DNA from: Microbacterium sp. LWS13-1.2
GTDB lineage: Bacteria; Actinomycetota; Actinomycetes; Actinomycetales; Microbacteriaceae
Direction of reading: 5' to 3'
DNA length: 64,000 bases
NCBI RefSeq assembly: GCF_040144835.1
Contig: NZ_CP151632.1
Coordinates: 2,914,001 to 2,978,000 of the forward strand
The notes beneath the pieces are model-generated. The model was not told the DNA's origin and made no database searches. It saw only the letters and a list, made by a program, of their open reading frames with translations. Below, in pieces: positions 31,833-40,583 of the stretch; position 1 is the first letter of the stretch; each line of letters begins with the position of its first letter. The position numbers were made by a program, and so were the translations under genes.

Positions 31833-33196
31833 ACGAACACCTCGACGACATCCTCTATCCGCCCCTCGAGCCCTACGACACCGGCATGCTCATCGCCGGC
31901 GAGGGCAATCGCATCGCCTACGAGCAGAGCGGCAACCCCGAGGGCAAGCCGGTGGTGTTCCTGCACGGCGGTCCGGGCGCGGGCACGTCGCCCTGGCACC
32001 GGCGATTCTTCGACCCCGAGCGCTACCGCATCATCCTGCTGGACCAGCGCGGCTGCGGGCGCTCCACCCCGCACGCGGGCGACCCGGACGCCGACCTCCG
32101 CCACAACACCACGTGGCACCTCGTCGCCGACATCGAGCTGCTGCGCAAGAACCTCGGCATCGAGCGATGGCAGGTGTTCGGCGGATCGTGGGGGAGCGCC
32201 CTGGCGCTCGCCTACGCCGAGGCGCACCCGCAGGCGGTGACCGAGATCGTGCTGCGCGGCGTCTTCACGCTGCGCCGCCACGAGCTGGAGTGGTTCTACG
32301 AGGGCGGTGCGGCATCCGTCGTCCCCGACCTCTGGGAGGACTTCATCGCTCCCATCCCGATCCTCGAGCGCTCGCAGCTCATGCAGGCGTATCACCGGCG
32401 CCTCGCCGACCCAGACCCCGCCGTGCACGTGCCGGCGGCCGTCGCCTGGTCGCGATGGGAGGCGGCGAACCTCACACTGCTGCCCGATCCGGAACTGGTC
32501 GACGCGATGTCCGAGCCGCGCGCCGCCGTGGCCTTCGCCCGCATCGAGAACCACTACTTCCTGCACGGCGGCTGGTTCGCGCCGGATCAGCTGATCGCCG
32601 GCGTCGACCGCATCCGGCACATCCCGGCCGCCATCGTGCAGGGCCGCTACGACGTGTGCACGCCCGCGATGACCGCGTGGGATCTGCACCGTGCGTGGCC
32701 CGAGGCCGACTTCACGATGATTCCGGATGCCGCGCATGCGGCGTCCGAGCCGGGCATCGCCGCCGCGCTCCGCGCCGCAACCGACCGCTTCGCCGCGGTG
32801 AGCGCCGGGAGCGACGCCGCTGCCGATGACGAGTCCGGCCCGGGCGAGGGTGTCGAGAACGCCGTCGTGGACGAGGACGCCAGCCCGGGCGAGAGCGCGG
32901 AGGACGACGTCGCGCCGGAGCGCGAGTCCGACGGCGGGGAAGCTTCGGTGCCCGAGCCCCCGTCGGGAGCGTCGGAGCCCGAGGCGGACGGGGCGGGAGA
33001 GTCCGCGCCCGAGGCGGACGGCGCGGAGGAGTCCCAGGCGGACGGGTCGGTGCCCCCGGCGGACGGGTCGGTGCCCCAGGTGGATGGGTCGGTGCCCCAA
33101 GTGGACGGGGCGGTGCCCCCGGCGGACGGGCCCGGAGCCGACGTCAGCGGTCCGCGCACGGCGTACCGCTCGCCGCGCCGCGCCCGTCATCCCTGA
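31829..33196 (+). CDS. pip: Prolyl aminopeptidase with repetitive acidic tail
   Basis: Residues 1 to about 320 form a complete alpha/beta hydrolase of the proline iminopeptidase family: oxyanion motif HGGPGAG, nucleophile Ser120 in GGSWGS, Asp275 in GRYDVCTP and His303. It removes N-terminal proline from peptides in the cytosol. The remaining 130 or so residues are unusual: a disordered acidic Glu/Asp/Ala/Ser segment ending in four heptads of the type GSVPPAD, encoded by a 21-base tandem repeat. Family members normally end near residue 320. Start is GTG in a GTGA overlap with the metallopeptidase gene. Confidence 0.9.
   Translation: MNEHLDDILYPPLEPYDTGMLIAGEGNRIAYEQSGNPEGKPVVFLHGGPGAGTSPWHRRFFDPERYRIILLDQRGCGRSTPHAGDPDADLRHNTTWHLVADIELLRKNLGIERWQVFGGSWGSALALAYAEAHPQAVTEIVLRGVFTLRRHELEWFYEGGAASVVPDLWEDFIAPIPILERSQLMQAYHRRLADPDPAVHVPAAVAWSRWEAANLTLLPDPELVDAMSEPRAAVAFARIENHYFLHGGWFAPDQLIAGVDRIRHIPAAIVQGRYDVCTPAMTAWDLHRAWPEADFTMIPDAAHAASEPGIAAALRAATDRFAAVSAGSDAAADDESGPGEGVENAVVDEDASPGESAEDDVAPERESDGGEASVPEPPSGASEPEADGAGESAPEADGAEESQADGSVPPADGSVPQVDGSVPQVDGAVPPADGPGADVSGPRTAYRSPRRARHP
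33042..33130 (+). repeat. 21-base tandem repeat within pip
   Basis: About four units of the form GCGGACGGGTCGGTGCCCCC lie in frame and encode heptads ADGSVPP/VDGSVPQ. Units differ at a few positions (GTG for GCG, CAG or CAA for CCG). Such coding minisatellites change copy number by slippage or recombination, so tail length may vary among strains. Confidence 0.8.
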
Positions 33197-33221
33197 GCGC
33201 GGGTGCCGTTGTCCTCAGATT

Positions 33222-33334
33222 CCGGTCGTTGAGCGAGGGAGCGCCAGCGACCGAGACGAAACGCGTTGAGCCGCTCATCGGCGCCGGGTGCGGGGCGTTT
33301 CGTCTCGCTCGTCCCTCGCTCGCTCAACGACCGG
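33222..33334. repeat. Head-to-head pair of REP-like elements (family B)
   Basis: Arms 33222-33264 and 33295-33334 are inverted copies that begin CCGGTCGTTGAGCGAG and end GAGACGAAACGC, with a short indel in the middle, around a 30-base spacer. They can fold into a long imperfect hairpin. The same element occurs singly at 29794 and in three copies at 43820-43993. It occupies the first part of the 348-base gap 33197-33544 between pip and the helicase gene and may serve as terminator. Confidence 0.75.
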
Positions 33335-33544
33335 GAGAGGCTGCGGAGAACGCTCAGGCGTGGCCTGCTAAGATGGATCATCTTGCAGCGCTTCCCTGCG
33401 CTTCTTGCGTCGTAGAACGCTTCCCCTCCCGCCGCCGCCCGGCTCAGCCGCGCGATGCCGGTGATGACTTTCGTACGGCGACCCGTGGGCGAAATACGCC
33501 CCGGCCACCGACAGGGCACCCGTGTGCCCGGAGAAATCCCACTC
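33335..33544 (+). promoter_or_regulatory. Promoter and long leader of the DEAD-box helicase gene
   Basis: TAAGAT at 33369-33374 fits a -10 box; the -35 position is weak (GAGAAC). Transcription from it would give a leader of about 165 bases that contains GC-rich imperfect stems. Long leaders are common for cold-induced RNA helicase genes. A GTG at 33455 is in frame with the gene but lacks protein similarity upstream of 33545. Confidence 0.4.
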
Positions 33545-35113
33545 ATGACCGAAACCACTTTCGGCGCGCTCGGCGTGCCGCAGCCCCTCGTCGACGCGCT
33601 CGCCGCGGACGGCAAGACCACCGCGTTCCCGATCCAGGTCGACACGCTCCCCGACACGCTCGCGGGCCGCGACGTGCTCGGCCGCGGCAAGACCGGCTCG
33701 GGCAAGACCCTCGCGTTCTCGATCCCGATGGCCGCCCGCCTCGGCGGCAAGCTCGCCGGCGGCAACCGCCGCAAGGGCCGTCCGCTCGGCCTCGTGCTCG
33801 CGCCGACCCGCGAGCTCGCCACGCAGATCGATGCGGTGCTCGCGCCGCTCGCCAAGGCATACGGCCTCACCACCACCACCATCTTTGGCGGCGTGAACCA
33901 GAACCGTCAGGTGCAGGCGTTGAACGCCGGCGTCGACATCGTCGTGGCGTGCCCCGGCCGTCTCGAAGACCTCATGAAGCAGGGCTACGTGCACCTCGAC
34001 GCCGTCGAGATCACCGTCATCGACGAGGCCGACCACATGGCCGACCTCGGCTTCCTGCCGGGCGTCACGCGCATCCTGAACGCGACGCCGGCCGGCGGCC
34101 AGCGCCTGCTGTTCAGCGCGACCCTCGACAACGGGGTCGACAAGCTCGTCAACCGCTTCCTGCAGAACGAGGTGCTGCACTCCGTCGACGAGGCGCACTC
34201 GCCGGTCGCCGCGATGACGCACCACGTCTTCACGCTCGCCGACGCCGACGCCAAGAAGGACGTCGTCAAGGCGCTCGCATCGGGCACCGGCCGGCGCATC
34301 CTGTTCATGCGCACGAAGCACCAGGCCAAGAAGCTCGCCAAGCAGCTCACCGGCCAGGGCATCCCGGCCGTCGACCTGCACGGCAACCTGTCGCAGGCCG
34401 CGCGCGACCGCAACCTCGCGGCGTTCTCGTCGGGCTCCGTCCGGGTGCTGGTGGCGACGGATGTCGCGGCCCGCGGTGTGCACGTCGACGATGTCGAGCT
34501 CGTCATCCACGTCGACCCGCCGACCGAGCACAAGGCGTACCTGCACCGTTCGGGTCGCACGGCCCGCGCGGGTGCGGAAGGCGCCGTCGTCACGCTGGTG
34601 CTGCCCGAGCAGAAGCGCGACGTTTCGCAGTTGCTGCGCAAGGCCGCGATCTCGGTCGAGCCGGTCGCCGTGACGGATGCCTCGCCCGCGGTCACCGCGC
34701 TCGTCGGCCAGGTCGCCGCGTACGTCAAGCCGGTTCCGGTGGCCGAGACGCCGCGCGGCACCAGCCAGGGTGCGAACGCGCAGCGCAAGCGCGCCGCGCG
34801 CGACGGTCGCCAGGGCGCCGAGGGTTCGGGTCGCTCCGGCTCGGGTGCCGGCGGAGGCCGCCGCCGTGGCTCCGGTCAGGGCGCCCAGGGCGCAGGCCGT
34901 GGCCAGGGCGCGGGTCGGGGACGCGATGCCGCCGCGGCGCAGGACCGCGGCGCTCACCAGCGCAGTGACCAGAGCGCCGGCCACACCCGGTCGGCCCAGC
35001 CGGCAGGGAACCCCCGCACGCAGGGTCGTCGCGCGTCGTCGACCGGCACCGGCAAGCTGATGGTCGGCTCCGTCGTCCGCCCGAACGGAACGAACCGCCG
35101 CGGCGGTCGCTGA
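33545..35113 (+). CDS. DEAD-box RNA helicase (RhlE/CsdA type)
   Basis: The 522-residue protein carries all core motifs: GRGKTGSGKT (46-55), PTREL, GG, PGRLED, DEAD (160-163), SAT (191-193), and in the second RecA domain ATDVAARGVHVDDV and HRSGRTARAG. It unwinds RNA duplexes in ribosome assembly or mRNA decay. The last 150 residues are a Gly/Arg/Gln-rich RGG-like tail (GRGQGAGRGR and similar) that should add nonspecific RNA binding. The start ATG at 33545 directly precedes the family-typical TFGALGVPQPLVDAL. A Q-motif-like TAFPIQ segment is present at 26-31. A strong terminator follows. Confidence 0.94.
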   Translation: MTETTFGALGVPQPLVDALAADGKTTAFPIQVDTLPDTLAGRDVLGRGKTGSGKTLAFSIPMAARLGGKLAGGNRRKGRPLGLVLAPTRELATQIDAVLAPLAKAYGLTTTTIFGGVNQNRQVQALNAGVDIVVACPGRLEDLMKQGYVHLDAVEITVIDEADHMADLGFLPGVTRILNATPAGGQRLLFSATLDNGVDKLVNRFLQNEVLHSVDEAHSPVAAMTHHVFTLADADAKKDVVKALASGTGRRILFMRTKHQAKKLAKQLTGQGIPAVDLHGNLSQAARDRNLAAFSSGSVRVLVATDVAARGVHVDDVELVIHVDPPTEHKAYLHRSGRTARAGAEGAVVTLVLPEQKRDVSQLLRKAAISVEPVAVTDASPAVTALVGQVAAYVKPVPVAETPRGTSQGANAQRKRAARDGRQGAEGSGRSGSGAGGGRRRGSGQGAQGAGRGQGAGRGRDAAAAQDRGAHQRSDQSAGHTRSAQPAGNPRTQGRRASSTGTGKLMVGSVVRPNGTNRRGGR

Positions 35114-35123
35114 GACACTCCCT

Positions 35124-35158
35124 CGAACCCCTTCTGCTCTCCGAGCAGGAGGGGTTCG
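35124..35158 (+). terminator. Rho-independent terminator of the helicase gene
   Basis: A 16-bp stem with one mismatch (CGAACCCCTTCTGCTC paired with GAGCAGGAGGGGTTCG) closes a 3-4-base loop, 11 bases after the stop codon. Only a short T run follows, as usual in GC-rich actinobacteria. Confidence 0.75.
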
Positions 35159-35251
35159 GCGTTTCGGGACACCGTCAGTCGGTCGAGGACCGCGGGTCGG
35201 CGATGAGCGCGACGGAGATCGCGGTGCCGGTGCGGTGACCCTCCGCACCTT

Positions 35252-35306
35252 CTGCTCCGCTGTCACGATTCGTGTGCGGGGAGGACCGTTCGTGACAGCG
35301 GAGCAG
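35252..35306. repeat. 17-bp perfect inverted repeat
   Basis: CTGCTCCGCTGTCACGA (35252-35268) and its exact complement (35290-35306) enclose 21 bases. It lies between the converging helicase and GMC oxidoreductase genes and could terminate the minus-strand operon or be a further REP family. Confidence 0.6.
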
Positions 35307-35340
35307 TGAAGGGGGATGCTAGGGGCCGGGGTGAGCCTGG

Positions 35341-37044
35341 TCAGACCCGGCGGCCGAGGATGAGGTCGGCGGCGACCTCGCCGATCACGATCGCGGGCGC
35401 GTTCGTGTGGCCGCGGATCACGGTGGGCATGACCGAGGCGTCGGCCACCCGGAGACCCGTGACTCCGCGGACGCGCAGCTCGGGGTCGACGACCGAGGCG
35501 GCATCCGTTCCCATCCGGGCCGTGCCGACGGGGTGGTAGAGCGTGTGCGAGTACCGGCGCAGCGACACCTCGGCCCGCTCCACGGGCGTCATGCGGTCGC
35601 CGCCCTCGGGCTGCACCCACCTCAGCGGCTCTGCGCCGTCACCCGTCGTGATCGCGCGCAGCGCCTCGGTGTCGATGAGACGCTCGCACGCGGCGAGCCC
35701 GGCGAGCATGGTCGCCGCGTCGACGCCGTCGGGGTCGGACAGATACGCGGGGTCGATGAGCGGCGGCGCCGTCGGATCCGCCGACGCGAGCCGGATCGTG
35801 CCGCGACTGCGCGGGCGCAGCAGGATCGCGCCGACGGTGAGCCCGTGCGCGGGAGTCGGGATCAACCCCTCGCCGACGTAGGGCACCGGGGCGAAGATGA
35901 TCTCGATGTCGGGGAGCCCCTCGGGTGCTCCTGCGCGGTCGGCGACCTCGGTGCGCACGAACCCGTAGGCCTCGGCGACGTTGGAGGTCAGCATCCCCTT
36001 CCGCGTCGCCAGGTATCTCACGAGCTCGGCCGGCTTGTCGGCGTCGTACAGGGTGCCGCCGCTCGGCGCGGCGGGCGCGAGCCCGGCGACGAGATGGTCC
36101 TGCAGATTGCCGCCCACGCCGGGGGCGTCGACGAGGACGTCGATGCCGTGCTCGGCGAGGTGCTCGGCCGGGCCGACGCCGCTGAGCATGAGCAGCTGCG
36201 GCGTGTTGACGGCTCCCCCCGAGAGGATGACCTCGCGCCGCGCACGCACGTGGCGGGTGATCCCGTCGATGTCGACGTACACGCCGGTCGCACGCGGCCG
36301 GCGCGCGCCGGACTCGTCGCCGGTGGGGGCCTCGAAGGTCACGCGCCGGACGTGCGCGCCGGTCACGACGCGGAGGTTCGAGCGCCGCTTCGCGGGGCGC
36401 AGGTACACGTCGGCGGTCGAGGAGCGCGCGCCGCGGCTCTCGCTCACCATCGTCTGCGAGAAGCCCTGGCCCGCCGGCAGGTTGGGCGCGGTGACGGGAT
36501 GCCCCACCTCTTGCGCCGCTGCCAGGAACGCCGCCGTGTGGGCCCGCGGATCCCGCTGATGCTCGACGGGCTGGGGTCCGTGGGTGCCCTGGGAGCCGTC
36601 GGCGGGGTCCGCGGTGCGCTCCACGCGCTGGAAGTAGGGGACGAGGGCGTCCCACGACCACGTCGGCCCGGCGGCATCCGCCCACTCGTCGTAGTCGGCG
36701 GCGAAGCCTCGCACCCACATCATGGCGTTGAGCGACGACGACCCGCCCAGTGTCTTGCCGCGCGGCCAGTACACCGTGCGACCCTCGAGCTGGGGCTGGG
36801 GAACGGTGTCGTAGTTCCAGTCGTACGGTCCGCGGAAGAGCTTCGAGAACGCGGCCGGCACGTGCAGCTCGATCGCCCGGTCGGGTCCGCCGGCCTCGAG
36901 GAGCAGCACCGAGACGGCCGGATCCTCGCTGAGCCGCGCTGCCACGGCGGCACCCGACGACCCCGCGCCGACGACGACGTAGTCGGCCTCCAGCCCGTCG
37001 GCGCCGAAGCCGGCGCTGCGGTCGACCGGTCGCCTCCGCCTCAC
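35341..37044 (-). CDS. GMC family oxidoreductase (choline dehydrogenase-like)
   Basis: The 567-residue flavoenzyme has an FAD-binding GAGSSG (26-31), the GMC signatures PRGKTLGGSSSLNAM and SGGAVNTPQLLMLSG, and the C-terminal active-site segment HPVGTARMG with catalytic His. It oxidises a primary alcohol to the aldehyde, passing electrons to FAD. The start GTG at 37044 overlaps the stop of the aldehyde dehydrogenase gene (GTGA), so the two enzymes are co-translated and form a consecutive alcohol-aldehyde-acid route. Choline-betaine is one option, but the aldehyde dehydrogenase is not of the betaine aldehyde type, so the substrate remains open. Confidence 0.92.
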   Translation of the reverse strand: MRRRRPVDRSAGFGADGLEADYVVVGAGSSGAAVAARLSEDPAVSVLLLEAGGPDRAIELHVPAAFSKLFRGPYDWNYDTVPQPQLEGRTVYWPRGKTLGGSSSLNAMMWVRGFAADYDEWADAAGPTWSWDALVPYFQRVERTADPADGSQGTHGPQPVEHQRDPRAHTAAFLAAAQEVGHPVTAPNLPAGQGFSQTMVSESRGARSSTADVYLRPAKRRSNLRVVTGAHVRRVTFEAPTGDESGARRPRATGVYVDIDGITRHVRARREVILSGGAVNTPQLLMLSGVGPAEHLAEHGIDVLVDAPGVGGNLQDHLVAGLAPAAPSGGTLYDADKPAELVRYLATRKGMLTSNVAEAYGFVRTEVADRAGAPEGLPDIEIIFAPVPYVGEGLIPTPAHGLTVGAILLRPRSRGTIRLASADPTAPPLIDPAYLSDPDGVDAATMLAGLAACERLIDTEALRAITTGDGAEPLRWVQPEGGDRMTPVERAEVSLRRYSHTLYHPVGTARMGTDAASVVDPELRVRGVTGLRVADASVMPTVIRGHTNAPAIVIGEVAADLILGRRV

Positions 37045-38882
37045 GCCTGCATCGCCCTGGTCAGCGTCTTGACCAGACCGGGCACCTTGCCGTCGACGAG
37101 GTAGCGCGTGAGCCCCGCGCTCACCTCCGCGCCGGTGCGCGAGCTCACGAACCACGGCGGCGTCGGCAGGATGGTGGCCTTCGCCCGTCCGCGGCGCCGG
37201 AGCGTGTCGCCCACCGACCGCGGGAACGGGCGGAACGGCCCGCGCGCCACCGACCGCTCGACGCGGTCGAGCAGCAGCGCGTTGTGCACGACGCCGATGC
37301 CGCTCGACACGTCGGCGAGCGTCGCCCCGGGGAAGCCGCCCCAGGTCAGGCGGGCGATGAGGAAGTTGAACGCTGTCCAGGTGTTGATCGCGATGTCGCC
37401 GTAGCGGAGGTCGGCGATCGCGCGCTCGAACCCCGCGCCCAGCGCCTCTTCGGTGACGGGGTCGATGAGCACGTTCGCGCCGAGCGTGCCGGTCAGCTTG
37501 TCGTTCGCGTGCGCCACCGCCGCGTCCAGGAACTCCTGGCCGGTGCCGCCGACCTCGACCACACCCAGGATGGGAGCGAAGTACTCGACGGTCTCGACCG
37601 GGTCGCCGTCTTCGTCGCCGCGCACCTCCACGATCGCGCGCGTGCGATCGGCGGCCCAGACGGCATTCGGATAGGCGGATGCCGCGGCCTCGAGCCGCTC
37701 GTCGCTGCGGGGGTACCAGACCGGCCGTTCGGGGGCGGCCGCGTACGCCGTGTGCAGTTCGCGCAGGAACTCGGCGCGCTGCGGCCAGTCGGAGCTCACG
37801 ATGACGACCTGCCCCGCGATGCAGTTGTGCCCGGAGTTCACGAGCCGCATCGTCGCAACATGCTGGGCCTGGTACTTCAGGTCTGCGGCCGACCAGCGCC
37901 CCGGCACCACGATGATCGGCGAGACGCCGCCCAGCTCGGCCGTGATCGGCACCGTGAGCTTCGGCTCCCGGTCGGGCACTTCGCCGCCCCCGGTCGCCGA
38001 GCCGCCCCCGGTCGCCGAGCCCGTCGAAGCACCCCACACGATGGCGTCGAACGTGACGGCCGAGCCGGTGATGTGCACGTGGGCGATGCGCGGGTGCGAG
38101 GTGAGGTACGCGCCGGTAGCGGCGCCGCCGCGCACGATGCGCACGAAGCCGGGCTCGATGAGCGGCGCCAGTGCGCGCTCGAACACCGGCACCATCGCGT
38201 CCTGCGTCGGATTGACCTTGAGGAGCGCGACGCGGTTGTGTGCGAAGAGCTCGTACAGCACGTCGGCGACCGGGATCGAGGTGACGTTGCCGGCGCCGAG
38301 CACCAGCCCGACGCCGCCCGACTCGGTGGGCGTCAGCTGGGCGAGCCCGGCCTCGCGACGGGCCTGGTCGGCGGTGACGCCGGGCTCGAACCAGACCTCG
38401 CCCGTGAAGCCCGAGAGCAGAAGCTTCTCGGTGCCGTTCAGCGGGAACGTGTGCGCGCGCAGGCGACCGCCCGGTGCCTCGTCGATCGTCACACCTTCGA
38501 GCGGGCTGCGGCCGTTCGCGAGAGCCTCGAGGGTCTCACGCAGCGCATCGAGCAGTCCGATGACGGCATAGGGTCCGCCGAGCCATTCCTCGCCGGAGAG
38601 CGGATGCCCGGGCTCGAGGCCCTTCGACATCGTCGCCGCGTCGGCCCACTCCTGGGCGACCACCCCCACGGCGTCGCGCACCCGGCCGAGCAGCCGCGCC
38701 CGCTGGTCGAGCGTGAGTGCGACCCACACCCGCGCTCCCTCGTCGAGCCGGGTGATCGCCTCGTCGAGCGCCGCCCGCTCGTCGTCGGGAAGCCCGGGAT
38801 CGGACGCTCCGGCGCGAGACGAGGGACGCGTAGCCGTGGTCTTCCGAGGCTTCGCGGGAGTGGTCGAGGACGTGGGGGACAT
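37041..38882 (-). CDS. Aldehyde dehydrogenase family protein with repeat-encoded loop
   Basis: The 613-residue enzyme is longer than usual ALDH (about 490). The catalytic Glu316 lies in TAELGG and catalytic Cys354 in GHNCIAGQ; NAD-binding motif HITGS is at 270-274. The N-terminal 30 residues are Ser/Thr/Lys-rich, the N-terminal domain has extra helices, and residues 284-300 are a Gly/Ser/Thr/Ala linker (two SATGGG units) encoded by an 18-base tandem repeat next to a REP-like sequence. Residues after about 560 form a basic extension. The ribosome binding site GAAGGAG lies a few bases before the ATG. Co-translated with the downstream GMC oxidoreductase, it should oxidise its aldehyde product. 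Confidence 0.9.
   Translation of the reverse strand: MSPTSSTTPAKPRKTTATRPSSRAGASDPGLPDDERAALDEAITRLDEGARVWVALTLDQRARLLGRVRDAVGVVAQEWADAATMSKGLEPGHPLSGEEWLGGPYAVIGLLDALRETLEALANGRSPLEGVTIDEAPGGRLRAHTFPLNGTEKLLLSGFTGEVWFEPGVTADQARREAGLAQLTPTESGGVGLVLGAGNVTSIPVADVLYELFAHNRVALLKVNPTQDAMVPVFERALAPLIEPGFVRIVRGGAATGAYLTSHPRIAHVHITGSAVTFDAIVWGASTGSATGGGSATGGGEVPDREPKLTVPITAELGGVSPIIVVPGRWSAADLKYQAQHVATMRLVNSGHNCIAGQVVIVSSDWPQRAEFLRELHTAYAAAPERPVWYPRSDERLEAAASAYPNAVWAADRTRAIVEVRGDEDGDPVETVEYFAPILGVVEVGGTGQEFLDAAVAHANDKLTGTLGANVLIDPVTEEALGAGFERAIADLRYGDIAINTWTAFNFLIARLTWGGFPGATLADVSSGIGVVHNALLLDRVERSVARGPFRPFPRSVGDTLRRRGRAKATILPTPPWFVSSRTGAEVSAGLTRYLVDGKVPGLVKTLTRAMQA
37983..38038. repeat. REP-like insertion and 18-base tandem repeat inside the ALDH gene
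   Basis: Two copies of GCCGCCCCCGGTCGCCGA are followed by GCCCGTCGAAGCACC. On the other strand this reads GGTGCTTCGACGGGC then TCGGCGACCGG, close to the CTTCGACAGGCTCAGCGACC type of palindromic repeat common between genes in Micrococcales (from memory of the family). It is in frame and yields a flexible loop. Confidence 0.55.
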
Positions 38883-38975
38883 GGGTTCTCCTTCGAACTC
38901 GCGCCGCGGAACTCGCGCGCGGTGAGTCCGTCAGGGGGATCCTACGTCACGGTGTGAGCACCGAGGCACGCAGTG

Positions 38976-40508
38976 TCACGACGACTGCGACCCGGTCTCG
39001 CGGTCTTCGATGTCGGCGCGGCGGAGCGGGTACCGCGCGAGCGTGAGAAGGCTCAGCCCGATGAGCACGGCGGGGGCGAGGCTGAAGCTGACGACGATGC
39101 CGGTGATGGCGGCATCCGGCTGCTCCACGACCTGACCGCCGGTCGACGAGACGTAGCCGGTCATGGCGAGGATGAGCGCCAGGGTCGTTGCGCCGAGCGC
39201 GAAGCCGACGGTCTCGCCGGCCGTCCAGAAGCCGCTGAACGACCCGGCCCGGCCGGCGCCTCCCGCCACGGCGTCGGGCACGGTGCGCTCGTCGTGCGAG
39301 ATCACGTCGGGCAGCATCGCCATCGGCAGCGACTGCATGCCCGCGTACGCGACGCCCGCGATGCCGACCGGCACGTAGATCCAGTCGCCGGGAGCCCACA
39401 GCATGCCGAGGATCGACAGCGCGGCGACCGCGAAGACGATGCTCGCGACCGTGAAAGTGCGCTCCTTGCCGAGGCGCCGCGCGACGACACCCCAGGCCGG
39501 CGCGGCCAGCAGCGCCGGGGCGATGAGCGCGACGAACAGCAGCTCGACGGCCGCCTGCGAGTGCAGCACCCACGTCGCGACGTACTGTGCCCCGGCCAGC
39601 ATGAGGCCGGTCGCGAGGGCCTGCAGCACGAACGTCGACAGCAGCATGCGGAACGGCCCGCTGCGTCGGAGAGCACGGATGCCGGACGCGTAGTGCTCGC
39701 GGATCCCCGTGGTCGCAGCGCTCCCGCGTCCCTCTACCCGTGAGACGTCATCCGACCGCCGAGACCTCGGGTGAACACCGCCGTCTCGGCCGGCAGATGA
39801 CGTCTCACCGGATGTGACGGCGGTGACGGCGGTGACCGCGGTGACGGCGGTGCGTCGCGCGACGCCGGTGGCCACCAGCATCCCGATCCCGATGACGAGA
39901 CCGCAGACGACCCCCATCACGAGGTACTGGATGAACGGGTCGTCCGAGACGCGACGCAGCGCCGGGCCGCCCGCGCCGAACAGCAGGATCGCGAACGTCA
40001 GCACCACGACGCGCCAGGTGAGCAGCCGCGTGCGCTCGTCGTAGCTCGGCGTCAGCTCGGCGGGGAGCGCGATGTACGGCACCTGGAACAGGCTGAACGC
40101 CGTCGCCGTGAAGGTGAAGGCGAGCAGCACCCAGATGCCTGCGACCACGGGTCCGAGCGATGGCGGCACCGCGAAGGTCAGTGCGAACAGCAGCGGCAGC
40201 GCGATGGCGCCGATCAGCATCAGCCGTCGCCGGCTGCCGTGACGCGCGAGATCGCGGTCGGTGAGGGCGCCGATGACGGGGTCGATGATCACGTCCCAGA
40301 CCTTCGCGACAGTGATGACCGCGCCGGCGGCGAGTGCGGCGACCCCGAGGGAGTCGGTCAGGTAGTACGTCAGCACCAGGCCGGGCAGGGTCGAGAAGCC
40401 GCCGGTGCCGAGCGATCCGGTCGCGTAGCGCGCGATGGTGCCGCGCGTCAGACGCACAGGGGAGACGGATGCCACGGCTTCGGGTGCCCGTGGAGCGTCA
40501 CTGCTCAT
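38976..40508 (-). CDS. MFS transporter, glycoside-pentoside-hexuronide:cation symporter type
   Basis: The 510-residue protein has about twelve transmembrane helices with GPH-family features: YYLTDSLG in helix 1-2, KVWDVIIDPVIGALTDR, and a conserved MLPDVISHDERT in the second half. The ATG at 40508 is preferred to an upstream start 39 bases earlier because the family N-terminus begins here. The central cytoplasmic loop (about 220-265) is abnormal. It contains four AVT units encoded by a 9-base tandem repeat and then a segment encoded by a long palindrome. It probably imports a sugar or glycoside with a cation; the loop insertion is compatible with function since it falls between the two six-helix bundles. 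Confidence 0.88.
   Translation of the reverse strand: MSSDAPRAPEAVASVSPVRLTRGTIARYATGSLGTGGFSTLPGLVLTYYLTDSLGVAALAAGAVITVAKVWDVIIDPVIGALTDRDLARHGSRRRLMLIGAIALPLLFALTFAVPPSLGPVVAGIWVLLAFTFTATAFSLFQVPYIALPAELTPSYDERTRLLTWRVVVLTFAILLFGAGGPALRRVSDDPFIQYLVMGVVCGLVIGIGMLVATGVARRTAVTAVTAVTAVTSGETSSAGRDGGVHPRSRRSDDVSRVEGRGSAATTGIREHYASGIRALRRSGPFRMLLSTFVLQALATGLMLAGAQYVATWVLHSQAAVELLFVALIAPALLAAPAWGVVARRLGKERTFTVASIVFAVAALSILGMLWAPGDWIYVPVGIAGVAYAGMQSLPMAMLPDVISHDERTVPDAVAGGAGRAGSFSGFWTAGETVGFALGATTLALILAMTGYVSSTGGQVVEQPDAAITGIVVSFSLAPAVLIGLSLLTLARYPLRRADIEDRETGSQSS
39740..39853. repeat. Palindromic element (family C) and 9-base tandem repeats inside the transporter gene
   Basis: Outer arms GTGAGACGTCATC (39740-39752) and its exact complement (39796-39808) enclose a second 8-bp inner stem (GCCGAGAC with GTCTCGGC). 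Directly beside it, 39814-39849 holds four units of GTGACGGCG (one with a single change). Both repeats are in frame in the loop between helices 6 and 7. Confidence 0.8.
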
Positions 40509-40583
40509 CGCGCCAGTGTAGGTCAGGCGCTGGGACTCGAAGCCCACCCTGTGGATCCCGGGCCCGGGGCCTCGGGCGCCGGC

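Noticed and set aside
33455..33544. GTG start extending the DEAD-box helicase by 30 residues
   Set aside because: The added residues are Arg/Pro/Gly-rich without similarity; the ATG at 33545 gives the expected family N-terminus.
35341..38882. Choline to glycine betaine operon (betA/betB)
   Set aside because: A GMC oxidoreductase and an ALDH are adjacent, but the ALDH is 613 residues and not of the betaine aldehyde dehydrogenase type, so naming the substrate would overreach.
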